Source of the DNA: an uncultured Fidelibacterota bacterium
Lineage (GTDB): Bacteria; Fidelibacterota; Marinisomatia; Marinisomatales; Marinisomataceae
NCBI GenBank assembly: GCA_902576865.1
Contig: CACGWZ010000003.1
Location: forward strand, 19,735-83,734
Length of the DNA: 64,000 nucleotides
Reading direction: 5' to 3'
Made by a program: the position numbers and the translations under genes. This document shows, piece after piece, positions 37,300-45,502 of this stretch. Positions within the stretch are counted from its first letter, which is position 1; the number at the start of each line of letters is the position of its first letter. The notes beneath the pieces were generated by a model that was not told where the DNA came from, ran no database searches, and saw only the letters and a list, made by a program, of their open reading frames with translations.

Positions 37300-38278
37300 T
37301 AGATTAGCTTTATCATTAATTTTTTTATTATTTAGTTGTAGTTCACCTGAAAAAGATATTGTTTCCATTAAAGGTAATACAATGGGAACAACATATGCTG
37401 TAAAGTTTTTTCCAAAAACAAATAATCCAGTTGAAATCGAAGAGAATTATATACTCGTTGAAAAAATATTAAAAGATATTAATCAACAAATGTCTACTTA
37501 CATACCTACAAGTGAAATTTCAACTTTCAATCAATCTGAATCAACTGATTGGTTTTTAGTTTCTGAAGATTTTAGTAAGGTTTTAGAACGTTCATTTAAA
37601 TATTATGATTTATCTAATGGTCAATATGATATAACTGTTATGCCTTTAGTAAACTTATGGGGATTTGGTCCTGATATTTTTGAATCTCCACCTTCGGAGA
37701 CGATGATTGATAGTGTTAAAGCTTTCATTGGTCAAGATTTAATAGAAGTTGAAAATCAAAAAATACGCAAGAAAGATTCAAGAGTTCAAATTGACTTGAG
37801 TTCAATTGCAAAAGGTTATGCAGTTGATAAAATTTTTAATGCTTTAAATAAATATGAAGATCTTTTTATTGAAATAGGAGGTGAAATAAGAACCAAATCA
37901 AAAAATAAAGATTGGAAAATAGGAATTAATACTCCATCAATTACAAATTACAATAATGACATTGAGCTGGTTATTTCCCTTAATAATCTTTCAATTGCAA
38001 CTTCAGGTAATTATCGAAATTTTTATATTATTGAGGACAAATTTTATCATCATGAAATAAATCCAAAAACTGGATATCCAATTTCTTCTAACTTGGGTTC
38101 AGTTTCGATTATTTCTAATCAATCATGCTTAGACGCAGATGCATTATCTACTATGTTTTATACCATTGACAATTCTGAAGTTGTAGAAAATTTAAAGGGA
38201 GTTGAATCTTTATCAATACTTTTAAATGAGGATAAATCTTTTACAAAAGTTTTTTCGAGCGGATTTCCAAAGAATTAA
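37283..38278 (+). CDS. apbE: FAD:protein FMN transferase ApbE
   Basis: 331 residues (330 if the second ATG is used). Lipobox LLFSC (Cys19) anchors it outside the inner membrane. TMGTTYAVKFF, DLSSIAKGYAVD and the C-terminal ADALSTMFY with the Mg/FAD-binding Asp are family features. It attaches FMN to the threonines of NqrB and NqrC, an activity that matches its position immediately after nqrF. The stop overlaps the convergent nqrM gene in a TTAA. Confidence 0.93.
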   Translation: MMTLANRLALSLIFLLFSCSSPEKDIVSIKGNTMGTTYAVKFFPKTNNPVEIEENYILVEKILKDINQQMSTYIPTSEISTFNQSESTDWFLVSEDFSKVLERSFKYYDLSNGQYDITVMPLVNLWGFGPDIFESPPSETMIDSVKAFIGQDLIEVENQKIRKKDSRVQIDLSSIAKGYAVDKIFNALNKYEDLFIEIGGEIRTKSKNKDWKIGINTPSITNYNNDIELVISLNNLSIATSGNYRNFYIIEDKFYHHEINPKTGYPISSNLGSVSIISNQSCLDADALSTMFYTIDNSEVVENLKGVESLSILLNEDKSFTKVFSSGFPKN

Positions 38279-38439
38279 GCGTTACTATTACATTTATCTT
38301 GATCACCACCACAAATTTCGCATCCGTCAGGAGAATCTCCACAAGCTTTTCTTAACGGTTTATTTTTAAAAATAAGTCCTAGGTTCATAGCTAACATTGA
38401 TAGACCAATAATGAGTAAAACTGGTAATAAATTCTCCAT
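38275..38439 (-). CDS. nqrM: Na+-NQR maturation factor NqrM-like (DUF539)
   Basis: A 54-residue gene on the opposite strand to nqr, starting at ATG 38439. It has one transmembrane helix (LLPVLLIIGLSMLAMNLGLIF, slightly over-long here at positions 4-24), a basic stretch KNKPLRKA and then a small cluster of four cysteines (C33-x6-C40-x2-C43-x6-C50). NqrM proteins have exactly this layout: one helix, then M-x-x-G-I-F-K-like and four Cys, needed to put iron into the NqrD/E centre. Convergent to apbE with a shared TTAA. I judge the call good but by layout rather than full similarity. Confidence 0.78.
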   Translation of the reverse strand: MENLLPVLLIIGLSMLAMNLGLIFKNKPLRKACGDSPDGCEICGGDQDKCNSNA

Positions 38440-38507
38440 TTTTGAATATAAAGCAATTAATACGATTTTAATAATTTTTTCATTTCTTTTTATTTAAATT
38501 ACCGCCT

Positions 38508-39821
38508 ATGGATTTACTAAATCATCCAGTTGGAATTACATCAGTTGTATTATTTATCATTGCATACGCATTTGTGATGACAGAGGAGGTTACGCACTTA
38601 AGGAAATCTAAGCCTGTGCTTTTTGTTGCAGGAATTATTTGGGCAATGATTGCTTGGGTTGGAGTACAAACAGGAGATTCTTACTCTGTTAAAAAAGAAT
38701 TAATGCATGCCTTTGATGAGTTTAATCAGTTGATGCTTTTTCTTTTAGTAGCAATGACTTACATAAACTCAATGACGGAGAGAAATGTTTTTGAAAAATT
38801 ACGTTCTATTCTTTTAAATCAAAATTTCAGCTACAAAAAGTTATTTTGGATTACTGGGTTTATTTCATTTTTCTTATCGCCTATTGCGGACAATTTAACA
38901 ACTGCTCTTACAATGTGTGCAGTAGTATTAGCCGTTGGTAAAGGTAATAAAAATTTTACGAGTATAAGTTGTGTCAATATTGTTGTGGCTGCCAATGCTG
39001 GTGGCGCGTTTAGTCCTTTTGGAGATATAACAACACTAATGGTTTGGCAAGCTGGTTATGTTGAATTTGTGCAATTTTTTAAACTCTTCTTACCTTCATT
39101 AGTAAATTTCATCATTCCAGCATTTATAATGAGCTTTTTCATTAATGGTTCTGCAGACGAAGTAGAAAATCCACCTGTGTTGTTAAAAAGTGGTGCTATA
39201 GTTATAAGTTGTTTATTTCTTGTTACAATTATGATGGCAATTTCTTTTAAACAATTCCTTAAACTCCCTCCTGTGTTTGGTATGATGTTTGGACTAAGTT
39301 TATTACAGCTATTTGGTTATTATTTAAAAAGAACCTATTCTGCTAAAAGTGACATATCTCGTGATGGCTCAGATCAACCATTCGGTGTGTTTAAGCAAAT
39401 TGCTCAAGCTGAGTGGGATACTTTATTATTTTTCTATGGAGTAATACTTTGTGTAGCTGGACTTTCAAAAATTGGTTACTTGGCACTAATTAATACTACA
39501 CTTTATGATGGTCTTGGTTTTACAGTTGCAAATTCTTTAATGGGAATTATCTCTGCTTTGATTGATAACATACCAGTTATGTTTTCTGTTATTCAAATGC
39601 ATGACACTACTACCATGGACTTAAATCAGTGGCTCTTAATAACTCTTACTGCAGGAGTTGGTGGTAGTTTACTTTCAATTGGTTCTGCGCCAGGAGTTGC
39701 TTTGATGGGTCAAGCAAAGGGAATTTATACATTTTCAAGCCATCTTAGATGGACTGGAGTAATTTTCATTGGATACGTGTTTAGCATTCTAACCCATCTA
39801 TGGCTGTCAGGTATGATGTAA
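38508..39821 (+). CDS. nhaD: NhaD-type Na+/H+ antiporter
   Basis: 437 residues, about twelve transmembrane segments. SPIADNLTTALTMCAVV and the NAGGAFSPFGDITTLMVWQAG stretch (longer in the gene; the key pieces are ADNLTTAL and SPFGDITT) match NhaD of the ion-transporter superfamily. ALIDNIPVMFS and SIGSAPGVALMG are paired motifs of the second repeat. It returns sodium outward in exchange for protons, or works with the Na+-NQR pump. It starts 68 bases after the nqrM start region, divergent from it. Confidence 0.93.
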   Translation: MDLLNHPVGITSVVLFIIAYAFVMTEEVTHLRKSKPVLFVAGIIWAMIAWVGVQTGDSYSVKKELMHAFDEFNQLMLFLLVAMTYINSMTERNVFEKLRSILLNQNFSYKKLFWITGFISFFLSPIADNLTTALTMCAVVLAVGKGNKNFTSISCVNIVVAANAGGAFSPFGDITTLMVWQAGYVEFVQFFKLFLPSLVNFIIPAFIMSFFINGSADEVENPPVLLKSGAIVISCLFLVTIMMAISFKQFLKLPPVFGMMFGLSLLQLFGYYLKRTYSAKSDISRDGSDQPFGVFKQIAQAEWDTLLFFYGVILCVAGLSKIGYLALINTTLYDGLGFTVANSLMGIISALIDNIPVMFSVIQMHDTTTMDLNQWLLITLTAGVGGSLLSIGSAPGVALMGQAKGIYTFSSHLRWTGVIFIGYVFSILTHLWLSGMM

Positions 39822-40360
39822 TGAGAATTACAAAAGTTACTACTAGAAATGGTGACGGGGGTAAAACAAACCTAGCAAAAGGAGAATCAGTCCTCAAGTC
39901 CGATAATATTATTCATTGTCTTGGAGAGGTAGATGAATTAAGTAGTGTAATTGGAGTTTGTTTATCCTTTAGTCAGAACTCAGATATCTCAGAGTTCTTA
40001 AAAAAAATCCAAAACAATTTATTTGATATAGGTGGACATATTTCAATGAATCTTGATGAAAATTCAATTGTTAATGAAAACATGATTTTTGATTTAGATG
40101 ATCAAATAAATTATCTGAACCAAGAGTTAGAACCTTTAAAAGAATTTATTTTACCTAGTGGAGATCATTTTTCATCAAATTTACATGTTGCTAGAGCAAT
40201 TACAAGAAGGGCTGAAAGATCAGCTGTTTCATTATACAACGATTCTTTGGATAATAATCCTGTGATAATGTATTTGAATCGTTTATCAGATTATTTCTTT
40301 GTTCTTTCAAGATATTATAATAGAAAAAATAATATTCCTGAAAATACTTGGCAGAGGTAA
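39821..40360 (+). CDS. PduO-type cob(I)alamin adenosyltransferase
   Basis: 179 residues from the ATG at 39821, whose A is the last base of the nhaD stop (TAATG); an upstream ATG at 39800 inside nhaD would add 7 residues. The N-terminal TRNGDGGKTNLAKG is the ATP-binding motif (TR-GD-G-T type), followed by VDELSSVIG and the C-terminal ARAITRRAERSA and YLNRLSDYFFVLSR. It makes adenosylcobalamin, needed by methylmalonyl-CoA mutase encoded 5.7 kb downstream. Confidence 0.95.
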   Translation: MRITKVTTRNGDGGKTNLAKGESVLKSDNIIHCLGEVDELSSVIGVCLSFSQNSDISEFLKKIQNNLFDIGGHISMNLDENSIVNENMIFDLDDQINYLNQELEPLKEFILPSGDHFSSNLHVARAITRRAERSAVSLYNDSLDNNPVIMYLNRLSDYFFVLSRYYNRKNNIPENTWQR

Positions 40361-40363
40361 TAT

Positions 40364-41362
40364 ATGGATTTTCATAAAATAAAATCTATTATCGATAAGC
40401 ACGATAAAATCTTCATTTCATCTCATATTAATCCAGATGGTGATAGCCTTGGTTCTGCTTATGCTATGTACAAATATTTAGATTCAATTGGCAAAGATTG
40501 TATTATCGTAAATCATTCCCCTATTCCGGAAGTATATAATTTTTTGAACAAGGATAACATTTTTCAAGAGCTTGACGGAGATTCAGCATCATTTATTAAA
40601 AAAGCAGATTTAGGATTGATATTAGATATTGGAGATTTTTATAGATTAGGAGATGTAGCATTTTTGGTTGAAGAAAATGATATTGAAACGTTAAGCATTG
40701 ATCATCATATAAAATCTGATAATGATTTATTTAAAAATGAATATATTGATGTCAAAGCATCATCAGTAGGTGAAATTTTATATTCTTTATTTAAACAGAT
40801 TGACCATAAAATTTCAGAAGAAATGATGCTAGGTATTTACGTAGCCGTTCTTACGGATACTGGTTCATTTAGACACAGTAACACCACTGATCTTTGTCAT
40901 CAAATTGCTGTTGATGCCATTCAAATGGGATTAGATATTTCTAAAGTGTATCAAAATATTTATGAAAACTCCTCAATAAGCAGAATGAAGCTTTTGGGAA
41001 ATGTAATTCAAAAATTAAATTATGATTGCGATGGTGAGCTTGTTTGGTTTTCTTTGAACCATGATATGATTAAAGAGGTCAACGGTTCAAATCAAGATTT
41101 TGACGGATTTACTGATTTTTTTAGAGGAATTAAAGGAGTTGAAGTTTCCTTAATGCTTTATGACCTTGGTGGAAAAGTTAGATTAAGCTTTAGATCAAAG
41201 GGAAAGTATAAAGTTAGTGAAATTGCTAAGAAGATGGGTGGAGGCGGACATCCATTTGCAGCAGCAGCACTAGTAGAAGGCGAATTTTCCGACGTCAAAT
41301 CAACAGTATTAAATTTAATGTCAACATATATAAGCAAATTCAATGAAAATAATCTTAGCTAA
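40364..41362 (+). CDS. DHH/DHHA1 phosphoesterase (NrnA-like)
   Basis: 332 residues. DHH-domain metal motifs: SSHINPDGDSLGSA, LILDIGDF, SIDHHIKSD (DHH), AVLTDTGSFRHSNT; DHHA1 domain: GGGGHPFAAAA. This layout fits NrnA, which degrades nanoRNA oligonucleotides and 3'-phosphoadenosine 5'-phosphate, and some relatives hydrolyse c-di-AMP or pApA. With a c-di-AMP cyclase in the window (57388-58167), a c-di-AMP role is possible. The stop overlaps ispH by 20 bases. Confidence 0.9.
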   Translation: MDFHKIKSIIDKHDKIFISSHINPDGDSLGSAYAMYKYLDSIGKDCIIVNHSPIPEVYNFLNKDNIFQELDGDSASFIKKADLGLILDIGDFYRLGDVAFLVEENDIETLSIDHHIKSDNDLFKNEYIDVKASSVGEILYSLFKQIDHKISEEMMLGIYVAVLTDTGSFRHSNTTDLCHQIAVDAIQMGLDISKVYQNIYENSSISRMKLLGNVIQKLNYDCDGELVWFSLNHDMIKEVNGSNQDFDGFTDFFRGIKGVEVSLMLYDLGGKVRLSFRSKGKYKVSEIAKKMGGGGHPFAAAALVEGEFSDVKSTVLNLMSTYISKFNENNLS

Positions 41363-42209
41363 AGATGCAGGGTATTGTTTTGGAGTAAGAGATGCTGTTA
41401 ACAGCGCTTACGAAATGAGCAAAAAATATGGAGAAGTCTATATGTTGGGAGATATTGTTCATAATGAAAGTGTCGTTAGCGACTTAGAAAAAGAAGGTGT
41501 AAAAGTTGTTGAGAAGCTTGATCAGATTCCAAAAGACAAACCTGTTCTTTTTAGAGCTCACGGTACTGCGAAAGAGGTTTGGAAAAAAGCTGAAGATAAA
41601 AAAATGAATATTATCGATGCTACATGCCCCTTAGTTCATGAAATACATCACGAAGTAAAAGCATTACATAAAGAAGGTAGAAAAATTATTATTATTGGAG
41701 ATCATGGCCATGATGAAGTAATTGGAATTGCTAGTCAAATACCAGATCCAGTAATTGTTGCTTCTGTAGAAGAAGCTAAGGCGCTAAGAAAAACAAAGAA
41801 AGCTGGAGTTGTGACCCAGTCAACACAAACAATTGAAAATGTTCAAGATATTATAAACATTTTAATGACTAAAGTATTTGATTTAAGGTTTGTTAATACG
41901 ATTTGCTTTCCAACAAAAAGAAATCAAGAACAAATTAAAGAGCTGTCTGAAGTAACTGACTTAATGATTATTATAGGATCGTTCACAAGTGCTAATTCAA
42001 AACGTTTAGCTGAATTAAGCTCAGAAAGGAATGAAAATACATTTCAGGTGACTTGCGCTGCAGAAATTGATTCATCTTGGTTTAAAGATGATGTAAATTC
42101 CGTAGGAATATCCGCCGGAGCTTCAACTCCAGACTGGATAATCGAATCGGTAATTAAAAAAGTCAAAGAAATAACAAATACACAAGAAAAGGAAATAATT
42201 CATGAGTAA
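41343..42209 (+). CDS. ispH: 4-hydroxy-3-methylbut-2-enyl diphosphate reductase IspH
   Basis: 288 residues. Three cluster cysteines are in place: [14 protein letters not shown] (Cys12), [11 protein letters not shown] and [12 protein letters not shown]. The AHG histidine and HDEVIG are also conserved. It makes IPP and DMAPP, the last step of the MEP isoprenoid route; the first enzyme Dxs is encoded nearby (43639). It overlaps pdxS by 8 bases. Confidence 0.96.
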   Translation: MKIILAKDAGYCFGVRDAVNSAYEMSKKYGEVYMLGDIVHNESVVSDLEKEGVKVVEKLDQIPKDKPVLFRAHGTAKEVWKKAEDKKMNIIDATCPLVHEIHHEVKALHKEGRKIIIIGDHGHDEVIGIASQIPDPVIVASVEEAKALRKTKKAGVVTQSTQTIENVQDIINILMTKVFDLRFVNTICFPTKRNQEQIKELSEVTDLMIIIGSFTSANSKRLAELSSERNENTFQVTCAAEIDSSWFKDDVNSVGISAGASTPDWIIESVIKKVKEITNTQEKEIIHE

Positions 42210-43074
42210 AGAGTCTTTCAAAGTTAAAGTCGGTTTAGCAGAAATGCTTAAGGGTGGGGTAATTATGGACGTTACTAATTTAGAACAAGCCAAAATTGCA
42301 GAAGATGCAGGAGCAGTTTCTGTTATGGCCTTAGAGAGAATTCCATCTGATATTAGAAAAGATGGTGGAGTTGCAAGAATGAGCAACCCTCACATGATCA
42401 AAGAAATACAGGATAATGTTTCAATACCAGTAATGGCAAAATGTAGAATTGGCCATTTTGCTGAAGCACAAATTTTAGAAGCCTTAGAAGTTGACTTCAT
42501 TGATGAAAGTGAAGTGCTTACAACGGCTGATGAACATGCCCATGTAGATAAACATCCTTTTAAGGTTCCTTTTGTATGTGGAGCAAGAAACCTTGGTGAA
42601 GCCCTAAGAAGAATAAATGAAGGCGCTGCATTGATTAGAACCAAAGGTGAAGCTGGTAGTGGAAATATTGTTGAAGCTGTAAGACATATGAAAATGATTA
42701 CTTCACAAATTATCGAGCTTCAAGATGCTGATCTATTGGAAAAAGCAGAAGAATTCAGAGTTCCTTTAGCTTTAGTAAAAGAGGTAGCTAAAAATCAAAA
42801 ACTAACGGTCCCTAATTTTGCTGCTGGAGGAATTGCTACTCCTGCAGATGCTTCTTTAATGATGCAACTCGGTGCTGAAACAGTTTTTGTTGGCTCTGGT
42901 ATTTTTAAAAGCCAAGATCCATCTGAAAGAGCTCATGCAGTTGTTAAGGCAGTAACACATTTTAAGAGCGCAAAAGATGTTTTAACTGCTTCATACGATT
43001 TAAAAGATGCCATGAAGGGAATTTTAATGACTGATATCCCTGAAGATGAAAAATTTTCAAATAGAGGTGACTAG
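42202..43074 (+). CDS. pdxS: pyridoxal 5'-phosphate synthase PdxS
   Basis: 290 residues, the standard size. [18 protein letters not shown] near the N-terminus, [23 protein letters not shown] (key pieces ALERIPSDI and GVARMS), [12 protein letters not shown] and [16 protein letters not shown] are unmistakable. It builds PLP from ribose/ribulose-5-P, glyceraldehyde-3-P and ammonia from PdxT. A Shine-Dalgarno-like AAGGAAA lies before the ATG. Confidence 0.97.
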   Translation: MSKESFKVKVGLAEMLKGGVIMDVTNLEQAKIAEDAGAVSVMALERIPSDIRKDGGVARMSNPHMIKEIQDNVSIPVMAKCRIGHFAEAQILEALEVDFIDESEVLTTADEHAHVDKHPFKVPFVCGARNLGEALRRINEGAALIRTKGEAGSGNIVEAVRHMKMITSQIIELQDADLLEKAEEFRVPLALVKEVAKNQKLTVPNFAAGGIATPADASLMMQLGAETVFVGSGIFKSQDPSERAHAVVKAVTHFKSAKDVLTASYDLKDAMKGILMTDIPEDEKFSNRGD

Positions 43075-43076
43075 TT

Positions 43077-43652
43077 GTGATTGGTGTCCTTGCACTTCAA
43101 GGAAATTTTGATTCTCATATTAAAATTCTTAAAAAAATTAACTTAAAACATAAGTTAGTGAAAACCAGCGATGATCTAAGTTATGTTGATGGTCTCATTA
43201 TTCCAGGTGGAGAGTCTACAACAATAACTAATCTTTTGAGAAAGAATCATAGTTTGGTTGATGGCATTAATAAGCTTTCAAAGAAAAAGCCAATATTAGG
43301 TTCATGTGCTGGACTAATTTTAATGTCCAAAGAATCAAACGATTTAAGAGTTCATAACTTTGCTTTTTTGGATGTAACAACAAGTAGAAATGCATATGGA
43401 AGACAAGTACATTCTTTTGAAGCCAAAATTAATGTTAAAGATGGCTCAATAAGTTCTGATATTGATGTCTTATTTATTAGAGCTCCAAAAATAGATAAAA
43501 TAAATAACGGTGTTGAAGTTTTAGCAACTTTTCAAGAAGAAGTAGTTGCGGTTAGGCAAGGAATACATATAGGAATTTCTTGTCATCCAGAATTATTGAA
43601 CGAAACTTTATTACATGAAATTTGTTTTAAAGGAAAACATGAAATATCTTGA
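43077..43652 (+). CDS. pdxT: PLP synthase glutaminase subunit PdxT
   Basis: 191 residues, started at GTG 43077, two bases after pdxS. LALQGNFDSHI and IIPGGESTTITNLL (substrate site) and the triad nucleophile GSCAGL with CHPEL (His) are present; the glutamate follows the His by two. It supplies ammonia to PdxS. Adjacent to pdxS as a two-gene set, and its 3' end overlaps dxs by 14 bases. Confidence 0.95.
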   Translation: MIGVLALQGNFDSHIKILKKINLKHKLVKTSDDLSYVDGLIIPGGESTTITNLLRKNHSLVDGINKLSKKKPILGSCAGLILMSKESNDLRVHNFAFLDVTTSRNAYGRQVHSFEAKINVKDGSISSDIDVLFIRAPKIDKINNGVEVLATFQEEVVAVRQGIHIGISCHPELLNETLLHEICFKGKHEIS

Positions 43653-45501
43653 TAAGATTAATTCCCCAAAAGATTTAAAAAATATTCCGAAACAGGAATT
43701 AGGAGAGGTATGTAATGAACTTCGAACTTATATTACTGATACAATTAATCAAATTGGGGGACATCTAGCCCCAACCCTTGGTGCAATTGAAATAACAACT
43801 GCTGTTCATTATGTATTTGATGCACCAAAAGATAAAATTGTATGGGATACCGGTCATCAGGCATATGCTCATAAGGTATTGACTGGTAGATATAATCAAT
43901 TTCCAACTATTAGAAGATATAAAGGATTAAGTGGTTTTTTAAAAAGATCTGAAAGTGAATATGATGTTTTTGGAGCTGGTCATGCATCAACAGCAATTTC
44001 TGCTGGCTTAGGAATGGCTGTAAGTAGAAATTTAGAGAATGAAGATTTTAAAGTAGTGAGTATTATTGGTGATGGAGCTTTATCTGGTGGCCTTGCATTT
44101 GAAGCGCTTAATAATGCTGGAAATATAAGAAAGCAAATGCTCGTTATTGTAAATGATAATGACATGTCTATTAGTCCTAATGTAGGGGCATTTAGAAACT
44201 ATCTTGTTAAAATAGCTACAAATAAGCAATATAATAGATTGAGAAGATGGATTTATAAAACTATAAAGAAGCTTCCAAAGAGTTTAAAAATTGTAGAATC
44301 TATTTTAAGAAAAGCTGAATCCAGTGCTAAAAAATTCTTTCTACCTACAACGGTTTTTGAAGATTTAGGTTTTAGATATTTTGGACCGGTTGATGGTCAT
44401 AATATTGAAGAAATGGTAGAAATTTTAGAGAATATAAAAGATTATGATAGTCCTGTTGTTTTACATACAATTACAAAAAAAGGAAAGGGCCTTGATTATG
44501 CTGAAGATGATCCAATCAAATATCACGGTGTTAAAGAGAAGAAAAAAGATAGTGCTGTTTCTAAAGTTCAAGCTCCAATATATCAGAGTGTATTTGGAGA
44601 AGTGTTATGCGATTTAGCTGAAAAAAATAAAAATATAGTTGCAATAACTGCTGCAATGAGAGAAGGAACAGGTTTAGTTGAGTACTCTTCAAGATTTCCT
44701 GAAAGATTTTATGATGTAGGTATCGCGGAAGGCCATGCAGTAACTTTTAGTGGTGGGCTATCGACAGAAGGAAAAATACCTGTTGTTGCAATTTATTCAA
44801 CTTTTCTTCAAAGAGCCTTTGATCATATAATACATGATATTGCTTTGCAAAATTTACCTGTCATTTTTTGTATGGATCGTTCTGGATTAGTTGGTGAGGA
44901 TGGTGCAACCCATCATGGTGTTCTAGATATTTCATACTTAAGATGTATACAAAACATTATTATTTCAGCTCCAAAAGATGGAAATGAGTTGAGAGATTTA
45001 CTCTATACCGCAACTTTAAATACATCCAAACCATTTACCATAAGATACCCCAAAGAACAATCGGTCAAATTTGAAAATAAGTCTCCAAAAAAGATTGAAA
45101 TAGGTTCATGGGAGGTATTAAATGAAGGAAGTGACGTTTTAATTTTAGCAGTTGGATCCATGGTTTGTAAGAGTTTAGAGATACATAGTATGCTTTTGGA
45201 GAAAGGCATTTCTTCGGAGGTGGTCAATTGTAGATTCATTAAACCTATGGATGAAAATTATTTAAATGAATCTTTAGCAAAATATAAATTAGTTGTTACT
45301 ATTGAAGAAGGTGTAACAGACGGTGGATTCGGTGAAGGAATAGTCAATTGGTCAAATAAAAAGAATATTAAAAATTCTATTTTAACATTAGGTGTTCCAA
45401 ATAGGTTTGTAGATCATGGACCAAGAAATATTTTATTAGAAGAAATAGGACTAGATTCAATGACTTTATTCGAAAAGATTTATAATTTTTCAAGGAAGTA
45501 A
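43639..45501 (+). CDS. dxs: 1-deoxy-D-xylulose-5-phosphate synthase
   Basis: 620 residues from ATG 43639 with Shine-Dalgarno AAAGGAAAAC upstream; an earlier ATG at 43615 is inside pdxT and adds 8 non-conserved residues. Thiamine-diphosphate site GDGALSGGLAFEALNNAG, substrate block GHQAYAHKVLTGR, and the transketolase-type C-terminal SGLVGEDGATHHG are clear. First and rate-limiting step of the MEP pathway; its product can also feed thiamine and PLP routes. It sits between pdxT and mcmA. Confidence 0.95.
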   Translation: MKYLDKINSPKDLKNIPKQELGEVCNELRTYITDTINQIGGHLAPTLGAIEITTAVHYVFDAPKDKIVWDTGHQAYAHKVLTGRYNQFPTIRRYKGLSGFLKRSESEYDVFGAGHASTAISAGLGMAVSRNLENEDFKVVSIIGDGALSGGLAFEALNNAGNIRKQMLVIVNDNDMSISPNVGAFRNYLVKIATNKQYNRLRRWIYKTIKKLPKSLKIVESILRKAESSAKKFFLPTTVFEDLGFRYFGPVDGHNIEEMVEILENIKDYDSPVVLHTITKKGKGLDYAEDDPIKYHGVKEKKKDSAVSKVQAPIYQSVFGEVLCDLAEKNKNIVAITAAMREGTGLVEYSSRFPERFYDVGIAEGHAVTFSGGLSTEGKIPVVAIYSTFLQRAFDHIIHDIALQNLPVIFCMDRSGLVGEDGATHHGVLDISYLRCIQNIIISAPKDGNELRDLLYTATLNTSKPFTIRYPKEQSVKFENKSPKKIEIGSWEVLNEGSDVLILAVGSMVCKSLEIHSMLLEKGISSEVVNCRFIKPMDENYLNESLAKYKLVVTIEEGVTDGGFGEGIVNWSNKKNIKNSILTLGVPNRFVDHGPRNILLEEIGLDSMTLFEKIYNFSRK

Positions 45502-45502
45502 A

